From contig NW_006497600.1 of assembly GCF_000471905.2 (NCBI RefSeq), positions 555,024 to 619,023 of the forward strand: a stretch of DNA of 64,000 nucleotides, written 5' to 3'. The stretch comes from Amborella trichopoda (taxonomy: Eukaryota > Streptophyta > Magnoliopsida > Amborellales > Amborellaceae). Positions 10,801-22,700 of the stretch are shown here, piece by piece. The translations under genes and the position numbers were made by a program. How positions within the stretch are numbered: position 1 is the stretch's first letter; each line of letters opens with the position of its first letter. The notes below the pieces were generated by a model, which saw nothing but the letters and a program-made list of their open reading frames with translations, ran no database searches and was not told where the DNA came from.

Positions 10801-11455
10801 TTATTGAATCGTGGATCCTTTTTTATCTAAAGAACAAGTGAGAAAAGCACCTCTACTTTTCCACTCTACGATGGAATGTCTCGAATATCCCTAATAATCT
10901 AAACAAACACACACTTTACACGAAACAACGTGGGGGGCACGCTTTATCTCATCTCCATTAAGTTCATTAATCCAAAACCCTGTTAAAAAACAAATCAACA
11001 AAAGAGAGAAGCAAGAGAAAAAAAGGGAAAAATAACCTTAGTGTTCTTAAATCTTTGTCATTGCAATCCTCCTTGATAAAATGAGGGCCAGCTTATTGAT
11101 AAGATAAAAAAAAATTGTTTATTATAAAGTTACTTATAAGTGGAATAAGAAGTTCATAATCACTTTTAGTGGTCAAATACAAAATTTTATGGCAAGAACT
11201 TCCGGAAATAATATTGGGAATCGTAGGTTTCTATTGGGAATCTTCTATTAATTTATGCTAAAGAAACCAATAACTGTTCATATTATAAGCACATAAAATT
11301 CACAAAATTTACCACTCCATATCATGATTTTCAGTAGTGTGACAATAGGGAGCTCACTCAAATTACTGGAGGATCCCAATTGTGGAAAACAAAATTAAAA
11401 TGTAAACTAAACGTATTAAGATGCAATTTATCAAGGGTAATCTGGCATTTTATCC
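10801..11455. other. Unassigned AT-rich intergenic DNA
   Basis: No open frame of note, no recognised repeat and no RNA gene was seen here. Confidence 0.5.
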
Positions 11456-11697
11456 CTTTGACGGTGGATGGTGAACCCCCTTCAAAGAAGAGGGAGAGAG
11501 AGAGAATTGATGGTGGTTGGGAGAAGGATGAATGGTGAAACCCCCTTCAAAGAAGCGATAACATAAACTGTGTGTGAGAGAGAGAGAGGTGAAACCTTTC
11601 AAAGAAGTGACAATATATACTATGACAGAGAGAACAGAGAGAGAGAGAGAGAGAGAGGAGGAAGTGTACGTAACCTTACGAAGTAGTGACAATATAT

Positions 11698-11700
<3 letters not shown>
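11456..11700. repeat. GA-rich minisatellite downstream of the DUF761 gene
   Basis: Three to four imperfect units of 55-75 bp, each with the core CTTTCAAAGAAGNGA followed by ATATACT-like sequence and a GA run. It passes into a pure (GA)n tract and the assembly gap. Confidence 0.75.

Positions 11701-11736
<36 letters not shown>
11641..11736. repeat. (GA)n microsatellite abutting the gap
   Basis: Two GA runs, about 11640-11657 and 11701-11736, the second running directly into the Ns. This repeat is the likely reason the assembly broke here. Confidence 0.9.
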
Positions 11737-11943
11737 NNNNNNNNNNNNNNNNNNNNNNNNNNNNNNNNNNNNNNNNNNNNNNNNNNNNNNNNNNNNNNNN
11801 NNNNNNNNNNNNNNNNNNNNNNNNNNNNNNNNNNNNNNNNNNNNNNNNNNNNNNNNNNNNNNNNNNNNNNNNNNNNNNNNNNNNNNNNNNNNNNNNNNNN
11901 NNNNNNNNNNNNNNNNNNNNNNNNNNNNNNNNNNNNNNNNNNN
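11737..11943. other. Assembly gap (207 N)
   Basis: A run of 207 undetermined bases. It removes the 3' end of the DUF4408/DUF761 gene and part of the neighbouring GA tract. Confidence 0.99.
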
Positions 11944-12594
11944 GTAGAAGTTGCCGATGAAGTTCTCGGCCTTGGCGAACAATTCTTGAGAGCTCTCATC
12001 CTCCTTTGCCTCTGCATCCTCCTCCTCTCCTTCAATATAGAAGAGGCTTGATGTAGATGGAGATTTCATGTCCTTTCTCACTCTAGAAACCATACCTTGG
12101 CTTTCAGCTAACACCACACTAGAACCACTACTACTGTCTTCTTTAACAATAGTGGTGACCTTGCCAAACTCATCACCACCATCGTTTCTCTCTCTAAGTA
12201 CAGTGGTTACTTTGTCACCACCACCACCATTTCTCTCTCTAACAAATGTGGTTACCTTGTCACCACCACCAACAAAAGCGTTTCTCTCTCTAACAATAGC
12301 GGTTAGTTTCTCACCACCACCACCACCACTATCGCTTTCTCTCAGTAAGGTGGCCGTTATGTTGCCTCCATTGCCATTGCTTGAGATATTGTTAAACATT
12401 GTGGGCTTCTTTTCGTTGTTGGGTTTGGTTAAGGAGGCGAGTGCTCCAGATTCGAGGCCGAGAGAGAGGATGAGGAGGTTGAGGAGGAAGTAGAGATAAG
12501 TGGTCCTCATCCATGGAGGTATCAGAGGAGTTACAAGGAAGAGAGATGCAATGGCAACGAACCTTGCCAATTGGGTCTTTTGAAACTTCTCCAT
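11944..12594 (-). CDS. DUF4408/DUF761 family membrane-associated protein, 3' end in gap
   Basis: An intronless minus-strand frame starting at ATG 12594-12592 in good context (GCCATGG). Residues about 10-55 hold two hydrophobic segments separated by PPWMR (LIPPWMRTTYLYFLLNLLIL), as in the plant DUF4408 domain. The last visible residues, SQELFAKAENFIGNFY, open the C-terminal DUF761 motif, which in this family goes on for about 20 residues (usually KQLKMQREESWKRI or similar) before the stop. The missing part would easily fit the 207-N gap. The middle holds four or five imperfect repeats of about 16 residues with the cores RERN and GGGDKVTT. Function of the family is poorly known; members are described as cotton-fibre-expressed-like proteins. 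217 residues are visible. Confidence 0.85.
12140..12350. repeat. Coding minisatellite in the DUF761 gene
   Basis: About 45-51-bp imperfect units with TTTCTCTCTCTAACNNNNGTG and CACCACCACC words on the + strand, encoding the RERN and GGGDKVTT repeats on the minus strand. Confidence 0.75.
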
Positions 12595-12700
12595 GGCTCA
12601 AAGAAGGGAGACGCTACAGACCAGATAAGGAGGGAGGGAGGGAGGGAGATGCGTGAATAGTGGATTGGAGTGGGTCTCTTTGTGTGTGGAGACAGAGGAC

Positions 12701-12709
12701 AATATATAG
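12701..12709 (-). promoter_or_regulatory. Putative TATA box of the DUF761 gene
   Basis: CTATATATT on the minus strand, about 107 bp upstream of the ATG. It would place the start of transcription near 12670-12680 and give a CT-rich leader of about 80 bases. Position and sequence fit; there is no transcript evidence. Confidence 0.55.
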
Positions 12710-12734
12710 AGGTGAAAGGCTGTAAAGTTGATTG

Positions 12735-13232
12735 GATCCTAGAGAGAGATAGAGAGAGATGGATGGACATAGTGGTCTTCTTTTCTGCATGTTTTGATGC
12801 ATTTTAGAGAGAGAGAGAGAGAAATATATGGATCTGAAGGGGGAGAGAGAGACAGATGCATGGATATATGGGTAAGAGAGAGAGACAGATGCATGGATAT
12901 ATGGGTCTTTTCTGTATGTTTGGTTGTGTTCTTGAGAGAGAGAGAGGGAGGGGGGGGGACAGATGCATGGATTTATGGGTCTTTTTTCTCTACATGTTTG
13001 GTTGTATTCTTGTGTGTGTGTGTGAGAGAGAGATGCAGGTGTTGTTCTTTTCCGCAAAGAGAGTTGCATGGATATATTGTTCTCCTCAGAGAGAGAGAGA
13101 GAGAAAGGTGGGGGGAGAGAGAGTTTTCTAGAGAGAGAGAGAATGTGTGGTCTTCTTGAGAGAGATGTAAAGAGAAAGTGAGTGGGTCTTTTTCTTGAGA
13201 GAGAAATGCAATGGCCGTTTTTTTTTTTTTTT
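12735..13232. repeat. GA-rich minisatellite upstream of the DUF761 gene
   Basis: Degenerate units of roughly 50-75 bp combining (GA)n, ACAGATGCATGGATATATGG and TTTTCTGTATGTTTGGTTG words, plus one (GT)n run at about 13012-13024. On the sense strand of the gene this is CT-rich. GAGA tracts in plant promoters can bind BPC proteins; any such role here is inference. The same satellite resumes at about 13945-14060. Confidence 0.75.
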
Positions 13233-13920
13233 GGAATATTACAAATAACCCTTAAGAATAAGCTTCCTATACTAGCCCATTTAAATTTTATTTTTATTTT
13301 TTATCTCAAGATATATTTTTCTAGCAAAATACCTCCCAATCAAATAAATAAATAAAAGAAAGACTAAACTACTTTTCCTTGACTTTTATCCACACCTATC
13401 TCTCCTTGGACAAAAGTGCACTCCGACACTATTCTTTCTGAATAAACATGCGATCCGGCAAATGTACATTGCCGTCCAACACTTTTTTCCTTGACAAAGG
13501 GCGGCTTGATAGATCTGTATGGTGGTCTAGAACTTCTATTCCTAAAAAAACATGTGGTCCAGCATATCTATATGGCGGTCCGACACTTTTATATATGAGG
13601 TACAACAAATCTATTTGCAGTCTAGCCGATAAAGAAGGCGGTTCGACAATTTTTTTAGTTTATTGAGGTCTGGCAATTGGTACATAGCGGTTCGGCAGCT
13701 TATGTAGCTTTTGCTACTATGCGTAAGCGAGTGAATATCCAGCCAAAATTAATTTTTTAAATACGGAAAAAAGTATTTTTGTAAAAAAAAAAGAAAAAAA
13801 AATACTTTTTTTTTACTTAAGGGGTATTTGTTAGGAAAGTATACTTTAGATAAAAAATAAAAAAAATTAGTTGAGAGTAAATTGTATAGAAAGTTATTTT
13901 TTTAAATTTTTTTTATTTTC
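13233..13920. mobile_element. Second copy of the GGTCCGGCA-containing long-TIR element
   Basis: 688 bp with inverted ends (GGAATATTACAAATAACCC at left; GAAAATAAAAAAAATTT read from the right) that align with the arms of the element at 3320-4055, including CTTTCTATACAATTTACTC in place of CTTTCTATGCAACTTAC. The centre has scattered GCGATCCGGCA, GCGGTCCGACA and GCGGTTCGGCA words. It lies inside the GA satellite. T-runs hide the target duplication. Confidence 0.65.
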
Positions 13921-13944
13921 TATATGTTTTGTGGTTCCTTTACC

Positions 13945-16900
13945 GTCAGAGAGAGAGAGAGAGAATATGCATAAATGGATCTTCTTGTTTTCTATCTTTT
14001 TTTTCTGTTTATTTTCAATTAAGTGGAGAAAGAACGAGAGTGATGCATGAAAAGATGGGTCGTCGGAGTCTTTTGCTCTTTGTTTAATAAATCAATTACA
14101 AAATAAATTAATAACAGGGAGGGGGATCCATATGGTCCGTAGGCATATTCTCTAACTTTACTGTTGTCACCTGCTCATCACCCGTCGGTCCGCGCTCCAC
14201 CTGGCGCTTCGTGCTTCATACTGATACATTAGAGAGAGCAAGAGCAAGGCTTTCTTTTTGGTTAGAGAGAGAGAGAGAGAGGAGGGGTTTGCTTTTTGGT
14301 TTGGGATCATTTGGCGGGCCCTCAGTCTCCTCTCCAGCGAAACCATGAGGCCCACTTCCTAAATGGCTGATGCTTTGTCCCTACTCCCTTGTTTCCTATA
14401 ACTCCTCAATTTTGGATAATGCATTCATTCACCATTCCTCAAATCCTAGTCATACTAAGTGGATTTGGAAAAAACACTTCAGTTTTAGTAAAAGTGAACG
14501 ATGAAATTCCCCACTATTATTAGTATATATGCGATAGCGAATATAGAGAGAGGGGGCATATGTGGAGGGAGACATTTCCATAACTACTTGTAACACCTTT
14601 TTTCCAATTACTTATCAAGGAAAACCGGGTCCTCCTTATAATTATGGACTGTACAGTACGAAGAAGGTTATACTTATAGTTAACAATCGGTCGTAAAATT
14701 TAACAAATTATAATATGTCGCAAAGTTTTGAAAACTTTTCGGACTTTGAACCCAATCAAAGATGGTAATTATATTGAGAGGAATTTAACTTCCTTATTGG
14801 GTTGTTCCTAATAACATAATGTCTTTGTATACGTTCATGATGCACGGCTGTCCGATCAGGGAACGGTCGATCGATCGCGAAAAGAATTGGGCCCACTGGA
14901 ACGTGATATGCCGCTTTTGGGATTCCACGTTGGTTCATTCAGGTGAAAAACAAGGGATCATAGTATACTATGGGACCATTTATTTTTATTACAAGGAGGG
15001 CATAATTGTTTTGATGGATAAGGAGGACATAAATGTTTCTAGCCATTAGATATCAAATTGAATAGACTAGGGTATGTTACAATGTTTGAATTTTTTTTTA
15101 AATTTTGAGTTTAATCAATGACACACAAACACTCATTTTGAAATCTAACAAACACTACTGATCGTGACATCCTTGTAATTAAAGGAGTCTATTTCTATAC
15201 CTCTGTGACAGACATGTTGGGATGATTTGGAGGAACACATAGGAAAATTTTGGCCTCGTTGAAGAAATACTAGCTCCATTTGACAGTCTAGATTACTCGA
15301 GCACATTGCTTATTATTAGGAAAAAGTTTATACAAGACATCAACCTTATTCCGTACCATAATTATTAGGCATTGGATATAAAATTGGATAGTTGGGTATC
15401 TCTCGTTGATTAGACACAAAGTCGAAAATAAAATTCTCGAATATTGTGAAACACTTCATGATGTTGAATTAACCTACCCCAATTAATTGAAAAAAAACTA
15501 TGATGATGACGACTTAACGCCATTGAATTTCACTTCTAACGGCCAAAAGCAATTGCCTGGAAATAATCTTATAGTATACAATCTCTTTTGTTGGTTCTAT
15601 CTTCTCTCTAGTTCTCTCTCACTCATCAATATTCAAAGTTGTTGTCCCTCTCTGCGCATGGGACCTCTTTTTCGAATCTATTTTTTGAATGCTGCTTTTC
15701 CCACTCGTCTTTAAGAATCTTGTTGACTCACTTCATGGAACTTCATGGAGAGGACAAATATCTGTTGCAGGGCCACAATAAGATGTCTGCCTTTGGTTGC
15801 CATATTTCCTTAATTTTCAAAATATATTGACTCTTATCATTCCTTGTTTCACACCTTAAATCTTTTAGTGATTATCTTATTATTTAGTAAATACATTTGA
15901 TAAGTATTTTGGCATGTATCCCAATGAACTCTTAGGATATAATGTTGAAAAACATGAACATTTATATCATCTGATATTTTAAAAAAAGTTAATTATTAAG
16001 TTAGCTTTTTGAATATGATACATCTGATAATAAAAGAGGTGCGATTTCACACTAGTCATTTTCATGATTTTTTAACAAGAGAGCCCATTAAGAAGTGTTT
16101 AAATTTTTAAAGTGCCATTTAGGTGTAAGGAATAAGTGACAGTTGACAGAGCCTGGGTCAGGCCAACGTTGGCACTAGCCTAGCTCTAGTTCTACAGGGC
16201 TAGCTTGAGCTCGGCCTAACCTTGACAGGGCCAAAGAGGCCCTACCCATGTCAGGGTTGGTCGAGCAAAGGCGAATACAATAGAAGGAAAAAAAAGGAAA
16301 AAAAAATTTGTTCCATGTGGGCTGGACCGTATTTCTACAATGTGCGGGTATAAAGCATCCATCTTAAAGATGAATGGAAATAGGTCGTCTATCTAAAAAC
16401 AATTGAAACTAACAGTCTAAATATTTTCTCAATAGAATTATTATTTTTAATTTTTTTTTTTTTTTTTTTTTCGTGTTCATGATATCTCTAACATGTCCTT
16501 AAAAATTAAGTCCAAAAATCATCTCAAAAAATAGATTTTTAAGAGGCGATTCAATTCATACATGGACATAGAAACCGTGTCCTAAAAAGAAGTGGCTAGA
16601 CCAGTCCGGATAAACGGCATCTTTGTAGAAAATCTCCCTTTTTTTCCTTTTTTTTTGTATGTGATATGAAGTGGGTTTAAGGATTCAAGCTGTAAATCAC
16701 CACCACATTAAGGTGGTGTGTGATAATGACACATTTCCAAGTGATATAGCAACTTGCGGTGGTAATGACACATTTCCAAGTGATATTGCAACTTGCTTCT
16801 TTCTTTTTCTTGTCGTAAACAAAGGCTGCTTCACACAAACTACATCAATTTACATTCGATTTTTGTTTCACCTCTCTCTCTAAAAATCTCCTTCGATTTT

Positions 16901-17149
16901 TGTTTCACCTCTCTCTCTAAAAATCTCCTACGTCAAGCAAAATTTATTTCTTGTTTTATCGATATCACAAAGGAGAAACTATGGATTTTACCAACCCTGC
17001 CTGTGCACTAACAAAAATTAATACAAAGACCTAAGGCCATCAGAAGCTAAAATTAATTAAGCAAGAGAAAAATATTAAACATCTCTATGTAATATTAACT
17101 AAGAATTTGCCAATTTTCTAGGAACCAACCTTGTTCTCAAGTACAAAAT
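13945..17149. other. Intergenic DNA without a recognised gene
   Basis: A GA-satellite remnant lies at 13945-14060. Nothing is recognisable at 14061-16140, except that 15340-15470 shares TTGGATATAAAATTGGATAG-type words with the repeat at 18590-18790. A GGCC-rich patch lies at 16145-16270. A short direct repeat (TGATAATGACACATTTCCAA type) sits at 16720-16790 and TTTTTGTTTCACCTCTCTCT twice at 16859-16920. Confidence 0.5.
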
Positions 17150-17511
17150 TTGGTCAAAAAGTATCTATAAGGTTGAGCCTCAAAACAATCAAACTAAGGC
17201 ACAACTTAAAAATTCACTAAAAGAAGTTGTTTCGATGCTAAAAATACACTCAAATCCGATCATCTCGACTTTGAGATACATGGAAGTAACAAAAAAAAAA
17301 AAACTTCAAATCTTGTAATGCATTATTTAGACCATCAATTTTTAAGATTTTTAAATATTTATAGATTTATTTGATCTACACTATTTTTAGAGTTTAAAAT
17401 TTTATAATTAAAGATAAAAATATATTTTCAAACCATCATAAAAATTTTCTTTCAATACTATTTGATGGCGCGCTTAACTTTTTAGGGCCTGAGCCTTACA
17501 CAAACCACACC
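17150..17511. mobile_element. MITE family M copy C, reverse orientation
   Basis: Right end CTTACACAAACCACACCC is the reverse of the GGGTGTGGTTTGTATAGAG start of other copies. Internal words (AATCTTGTAATGCATTATTT, TTGATCTACACT) are present in reverse order. Confidence 0.75.
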
Positions 17512-19070
17512 CACCCTACATAAAATAGCAATGTTTTGCTTCCCCTTTCACTTTCTTGGAGACAACTTTTACTTCTCTTTTTCCATTTTGTAGTCCACCG
17601 TTTCTACGTGTACCAAAAACCACATCCACAGGATGTTACTGAGGGAGAGATATTTATCCATTTTTTAGAGAGAGAGAGAGTATCTATGTCTATATTTTTA
17701 GAGAGAGAAAGGATTATCCATGATTTTAGAGAGAGAGAGAGATATTATCCATGTCCCAGTAGAAGATAGGGAGAGTGATGTTTGATGCTTTGATATGATA
17801 GCGTGACATCAACGCTCTCCATTACCATCTCAACTTTTACGCTTTTTCCCCATATGAATCTATTCTTTCTTCCCCACTTTGCATGCATCCACACCACAAG
17901 ACTTCTCCCTCTCTGTCTCTCTCTTCTCTCTCTTTCTCTCTCTAGAAATTGCAAAAAAGCATTCAAAGATAGAGGGGCGCAGAGCCAAAGAAGCCATGCA
18001 CACAATGAAATGTATGATCCATTCTCGTGCTCTCTCTCTAAATTCCATTAAATTTCCAAAAGCGGTTTCGGGGGAAGTTTCATCCATTCATTACAGAACA
18101 AGTTGCGGGCTTATTGACATGGACGACTTTATCTCTCTAGAAGTTTAACCTTCACTGACAAGTTGATGCAGAAGTAAGATTTCTCTTGCAGTTTTTATGG
18201 AAAACTAGAGCCTTAAATATGGGTGCCCACAAAATTTGGAGCCCTCAAAGCTGAACTCTTGTTTGGAAACACTAGTAGGTGATTTTGTTTTCCATAAGCT
18301 ATTTAGGTTTCCTGGCTTATTGTCACCCTTACTTGAGAGTAGTCTTCGACAAATCGAACCGGACTCAAAAACCGGTCTAGGGCGGGGTCTAAGTAACCGA
18401 TAAACCGATAGTAATTAACATGTTTTGGCCATTCAATCCATAGTTTATCAATTACAAGTTGATATTTGATTGCGATTTGTATTGAAAAGTATACAAAGTG
18501 ACTATTTACTTTTGTTACAAGGATTCACAATCATTTTTGTCCGTCATATTCCAAATTAAGCAGTTGTAATAGTATCACTAACTAGACTCAAAGTCTTTTG
18601 AAGAACCTGAAACTAAGCACTATGCCAGGGTGAGGGGAAGATGTTCCAAGGAAAGAAATTGGGTTCCCAATGCTTCTCCATGCCCAACAAGACACGCCAG
18701 CCTCGGGATGCTTTATTTCTACAAAAACAAATTCTTGAACTTTATGATACACCCTAAACCATCCAATTGACATCTAAGCTAGAAGTGCTTGTTATCACCT
18801 TATAACAAAAATAAATGATTTGATAGTATATAATCTTATTTATACATTGAATGAGATTTTTTTTGTCATAACCTATCCATGGCATTCATTACATAATAGA
18901 TGGTTCGTATTTTATCCTTATTGTTTTAATTGAACAACTCATTCACTCAGGTTTTACTTATTTGCACAATCGTATTTAAATTTCTAGCATTCACCTCTTA
19001 ATATATATGGATCTCCCTTAAATTTGAAAACCATCGATCATTGCAATGGACTTTTAATGGGTGAGCAAAA
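17512..19070. other. Intergenic DNA with CT/GA-rich stretches
   Basis: Three imperfect units of about 37 bp with TTTTAGAGAGAGAGA and ATTATCCATG words lie at 17655-17760. CT runs lie at 17905-17945. A repeat at 18590-18790 shares CCCTAAACCATCCAATTGAC with the element at 51421-51649. No gene seen. Confidence 0.5.
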
Positions 19071-19739
19071 TGTTGGGTGATACCTTGTGGGGTCCAGCCC
19101 ATAAGGACTAAAAAGAAAACAAAGGACTCAATAAAAATAAGAAAATATTAGAGAGAGATGGAGAACATTGGGGGTGTTTAAAAGACAAAAACCATTGGGC
19201 TTTTTCAACACGGTAGAGAGAGAGAACAAGGAGAGGGCATCAACTTCCATCCACCAACGATCTCCATGAGCGATCATCTCCACTAGCGAGCATCTTCCAC
19301 CACTGAGTACCCTTCATCCACAAAAACAGTTGGTGTACTCTGTGATTGCATCTTCCAAGTTTTTTGAGGTGGGAAAGAGACCATTTTTTGGAGCTTGTGA
19401 GGTAACTCTATATCTTCTCCAAGTTACTGTTGTTCTCTCATTTGATTGTAAGCCTTAAGTTTTGGGCAAAAACATGAGAAGAAACTATATTGTAACCCTC
19501 ATTTGATTTTAGTGGATTCCTCTCTCGGATTTGCCCTATGGTGTTTCCCTTCACATTGAAGGGTTTTCCACATTAAATCTTGTGTTGTGATTGTTTCTCT
19601 TTCTTGTGATTTGTGATTTCTATTATACTTGATACTTAGCAAATTGCCCATTTTTTGGTATTTGCACAAACACACATTGTGAGATATATATTTTTACCTT
19701 TGATTCACACATAGAAGGGAAAGGCATTGCTTCCCAACA
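19071..19739 (+). repeat. 5' LTR of the copia element
   Basis: 669 bp, TGTTGGG...CCCAACA, preceded by CAAAA. It contains a short GA run like that of the 3' LTR. It lacks two short stretches present in the other LTR (next to CATCTCCAAG and GTGATTGTG). Confidence 0.93.
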
Positions 19740-19741
19740 AC

Positions 19742-19753
19742 TGGTATTAGAGC
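19742..19753 (+). promoter_or_regulatory. Primer-binding site (initiator Met tRNA)
   Basis: TGGTATTAGAGC, two bases after the 5' LTR. The usual plant form complementary to the 3' end of tRNA-iMet is TGGTATCAGAGC, so there is one C-to-T change. Confidence 0.88.
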
Positions 19754-19797
19754 ATTTGCATATCAAATGTTTGTTTTTATTCGTGTGTGAATCAAAG

Positions 19798-22700
19798 ATG
19801 GATACAAATACCTCTACACAGATGATTAGTTTGAATGGGGGTAATTGGTCAATTTGGAAGGCCATGATGGAAGACCTTCTCTATTCTAGAGACCTCTATT
19901 TCCCAATTGAGGGGATAGAGAAGAAGCCGAAAACCATCATCGATGATGACTGGAAGAAGTTAGACCGGAAAGCAATTGCTTGCATCCGGCAATAGTTGGA
20001 TCATACTGTGTTCCACAACGGAAACTAGTGCAATTTCCTTATGGAAGAAATTGCATGATTTGCATGAGAGAAAGACGGCCGAAAATAAGCCATTTTTAAT
20101 TAGAAAACTTGTAAAGTTAAAGTAGGAGAACGGGTCGGTTGCGGAGCACTTGAATGAAATGCAGAGCATTGTAAATTAGTTGGCGGCTATGAAACTAATG
20201 CTAGATGATGAGCTGCAAGCATTGTTGTTGTTGAGCTCATTGCCTGACACTTGGGAAACCCTCGTTGTATCCCTTAACAACTCGGCACCCAATGAGATTG
20301 TTACCATGAGCCAAGTTACAAGTAGTTTGTTTAATGAGAAGAAAATCTTCAGATTCCTCTCACTCACACGCATTAGTCATTAAAGAACGGGGGAGACCGA
20401 AGAATAAATAAAATTATAACCAAAGAAAATAAAAAAGGAGATCCAAGTCGAGAAATGAAGTGATTTGTTATTATTGCAAGAAGCCCGAACATATGAATAA
20501 GGAGTGTCGGAAGTTCAAAAGATATAAAAAAGAAGGAAAATATGGTAATGGAAACAAATAATATCAGGAAACCACTGCAGTTGCATCCGATGACATTATA
20601 ATCATATCAACGCGTGGTGAAGGTTGTGTCAGTGCAGCATGTGATGATTCAAATTGGGTGATTCATTCATGAGCACCCTTTCATGCTACTCCATACAGAG
20701 ATTTATTTACCATGTACAAGTCGTAAGACTTTTGTTCGGTAACGATGAGAAATAATGGAGTATCTAAAATTGTTGGAATGGGTGATATCTGCATTACTAC
20801 CAATATTGGCTACAAGTTGGCCCTCAAGGATGTGAGACATGTTTTAGACCTTAGATTGAATCTCATGTCAACAGGAATGCTTGATGATGAAGGGTATGAG
20901 TCACAATTTTGTAATGGAGTGTGAACGTTGAAAAAGGACTCTCTTGTTGTGGCAAGAAGCAAGAAACATTGCTTTTTCTATAAGACCAAAGCCCAGCTAT
21001 CCAAAGGTGAGGTGAACACTGCCTTTGAAGAATCTCTACCTGATTTGTGGCATCAGCGACTTGGTCACATGAGTGAGAAAGGTTTGGAGATTTTGGTGAA
21101 GAGAAATTCTATTTCAAGTCTCAAAGGCACGTCCTTAACCCCTTGTGATGATTGTTTACTATTAAAAAAACATCATAAAGTTTCCTTTTCATATGCTAAA
21201 TTAAACGAGCTACTGAAATACTTGATTTAGTTTACTCTGATGTATGTGGCACTATGACTGTGAAAACAATTGGTGGTGCTTTGTATTGTGTCACTTTCAT
21301 TGATGATGCAACTAGGAAAGTTTGGAATTTGCAATAAAGAGCAAAGACCAAGTATTTGAAAATTTTCAAAAGTTCCATGTCATGGTTGAAAGACAAGCAT
21401 CAAAGTCATTGAAAGGCCTTAGCACAAATAATGGTGGAGAGTACACCTTAAGAAAGTTTGAGGCCTATTGTGCCAAGCATGGCATACGACATGAGAAGAC
21501 TGTTCACTCAACACCACAACATAATGGTGTTGCAGAAAGAATGAATTGTACCATAATGGAAAGGGTTAGAATCATGTTTTCCTCAGCTAAGTTACCAAAA
21601 GAGTTTTAGGATGAAGCTACGAATACGGCGTGCTACTTGATAAATCTATCTCCTTTTGCTCCATTGAAAGGGGATGTACTAGAAAGAGTGTGAACTGGTA
21701 AGGATATATCCTACTCACACTTGAAAGTCTTTGGATGTATGGCTTTCATACATGTACCTAAAGAGCAATGAAGCAAGTTACAACCCAATGTGTATTTCTG
21801 GGTTATGGAGATGATGAATTCGGGTACAGGTTGTGGATCCTAAGGCCAAGAAGTTGCATAGAAGCCGACATGTGACCTTTTGTGAAAACCAAATATTTTC
21901 CGATTTTAATAAAGAGGAACCGCCAACGAGGCTTGTAGATGAGCTACCAGAAGTATAAGCCCCTTTACCTATACATAATGATGATGGGCAGTATGTTCAA
22001 TATGAAGGTGACCAAGTTTTAGGTAGTGAGACTCCTCAAATAGATGGTGTGCATTATGATGATATGCATGGTAATGATTATGTACATGATGATATTGAGC
22101 AAGGCGAGCAACCTCCTCAAGAAGAATCACCTATGGTGAGAAGGTCACCAAAAGAACGAAAAGCCTCAAAAAATATCCATCATCAAAGTATGTCACACTC
22201 ACTGAAAGTGATGAACCATAAAGTTTTAAAGAAGCTATGATGCATGAGTAAAATGAACAATGGAAGAAAGCCATGCAAGAAGAATATGAATCCTTGCATA
22301 AGAACAAAACCTATGAGCTTGTTGAGCTACCAAAATGACGAAAAGCTTTGAAGAACAAGTGGGTATTTAGGTTGAAAAATGAAGAGGACAAGAAGAAAAT
22401 GAGGTACAAAGCAAGTTTGGTTGTCAAGGGATTCGGGCAGAAAAAATGTGTTAATTTTGATGAAATCTTTTCTCCCGTTGTGAAGATGACTTCTATTCGT
22501 ACCATCTTAAGTCTAGCTGCTAGTCAAGACTTAGAGATTGAGCAGTTAAATGTCAAGACAGCTTTCTTGCATTGAGATCTAAAGGAAGAAATATATATGG
22601 AACAACCAGAAAGTTTCTTAGTGAAGGACAAGGAGCACATGGTGTGCAAGTTGAAGAAGAGCTTGTATGGATTGAAGCAAGCTGCATGACAATGGTACAA

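Noticed and set aside
11620..12035. SLSLSL and ERERER frames beside the gap
   Set aside because: Translations of (GA)n/(CT)n tracts joined through Ns.
12614..13159. Long frames in the GA satellite upstream of the DUF761 gene
   Set aside because: Low-complexity Ser/Leu or Arg/Glu translations; composition explains them.
17536..18148. Cluster of 60-90-codon frames on both strands
   Set aside because: CT/GA-rich sequence gives Ser/Leu and Arg/Glu frames; no family match.
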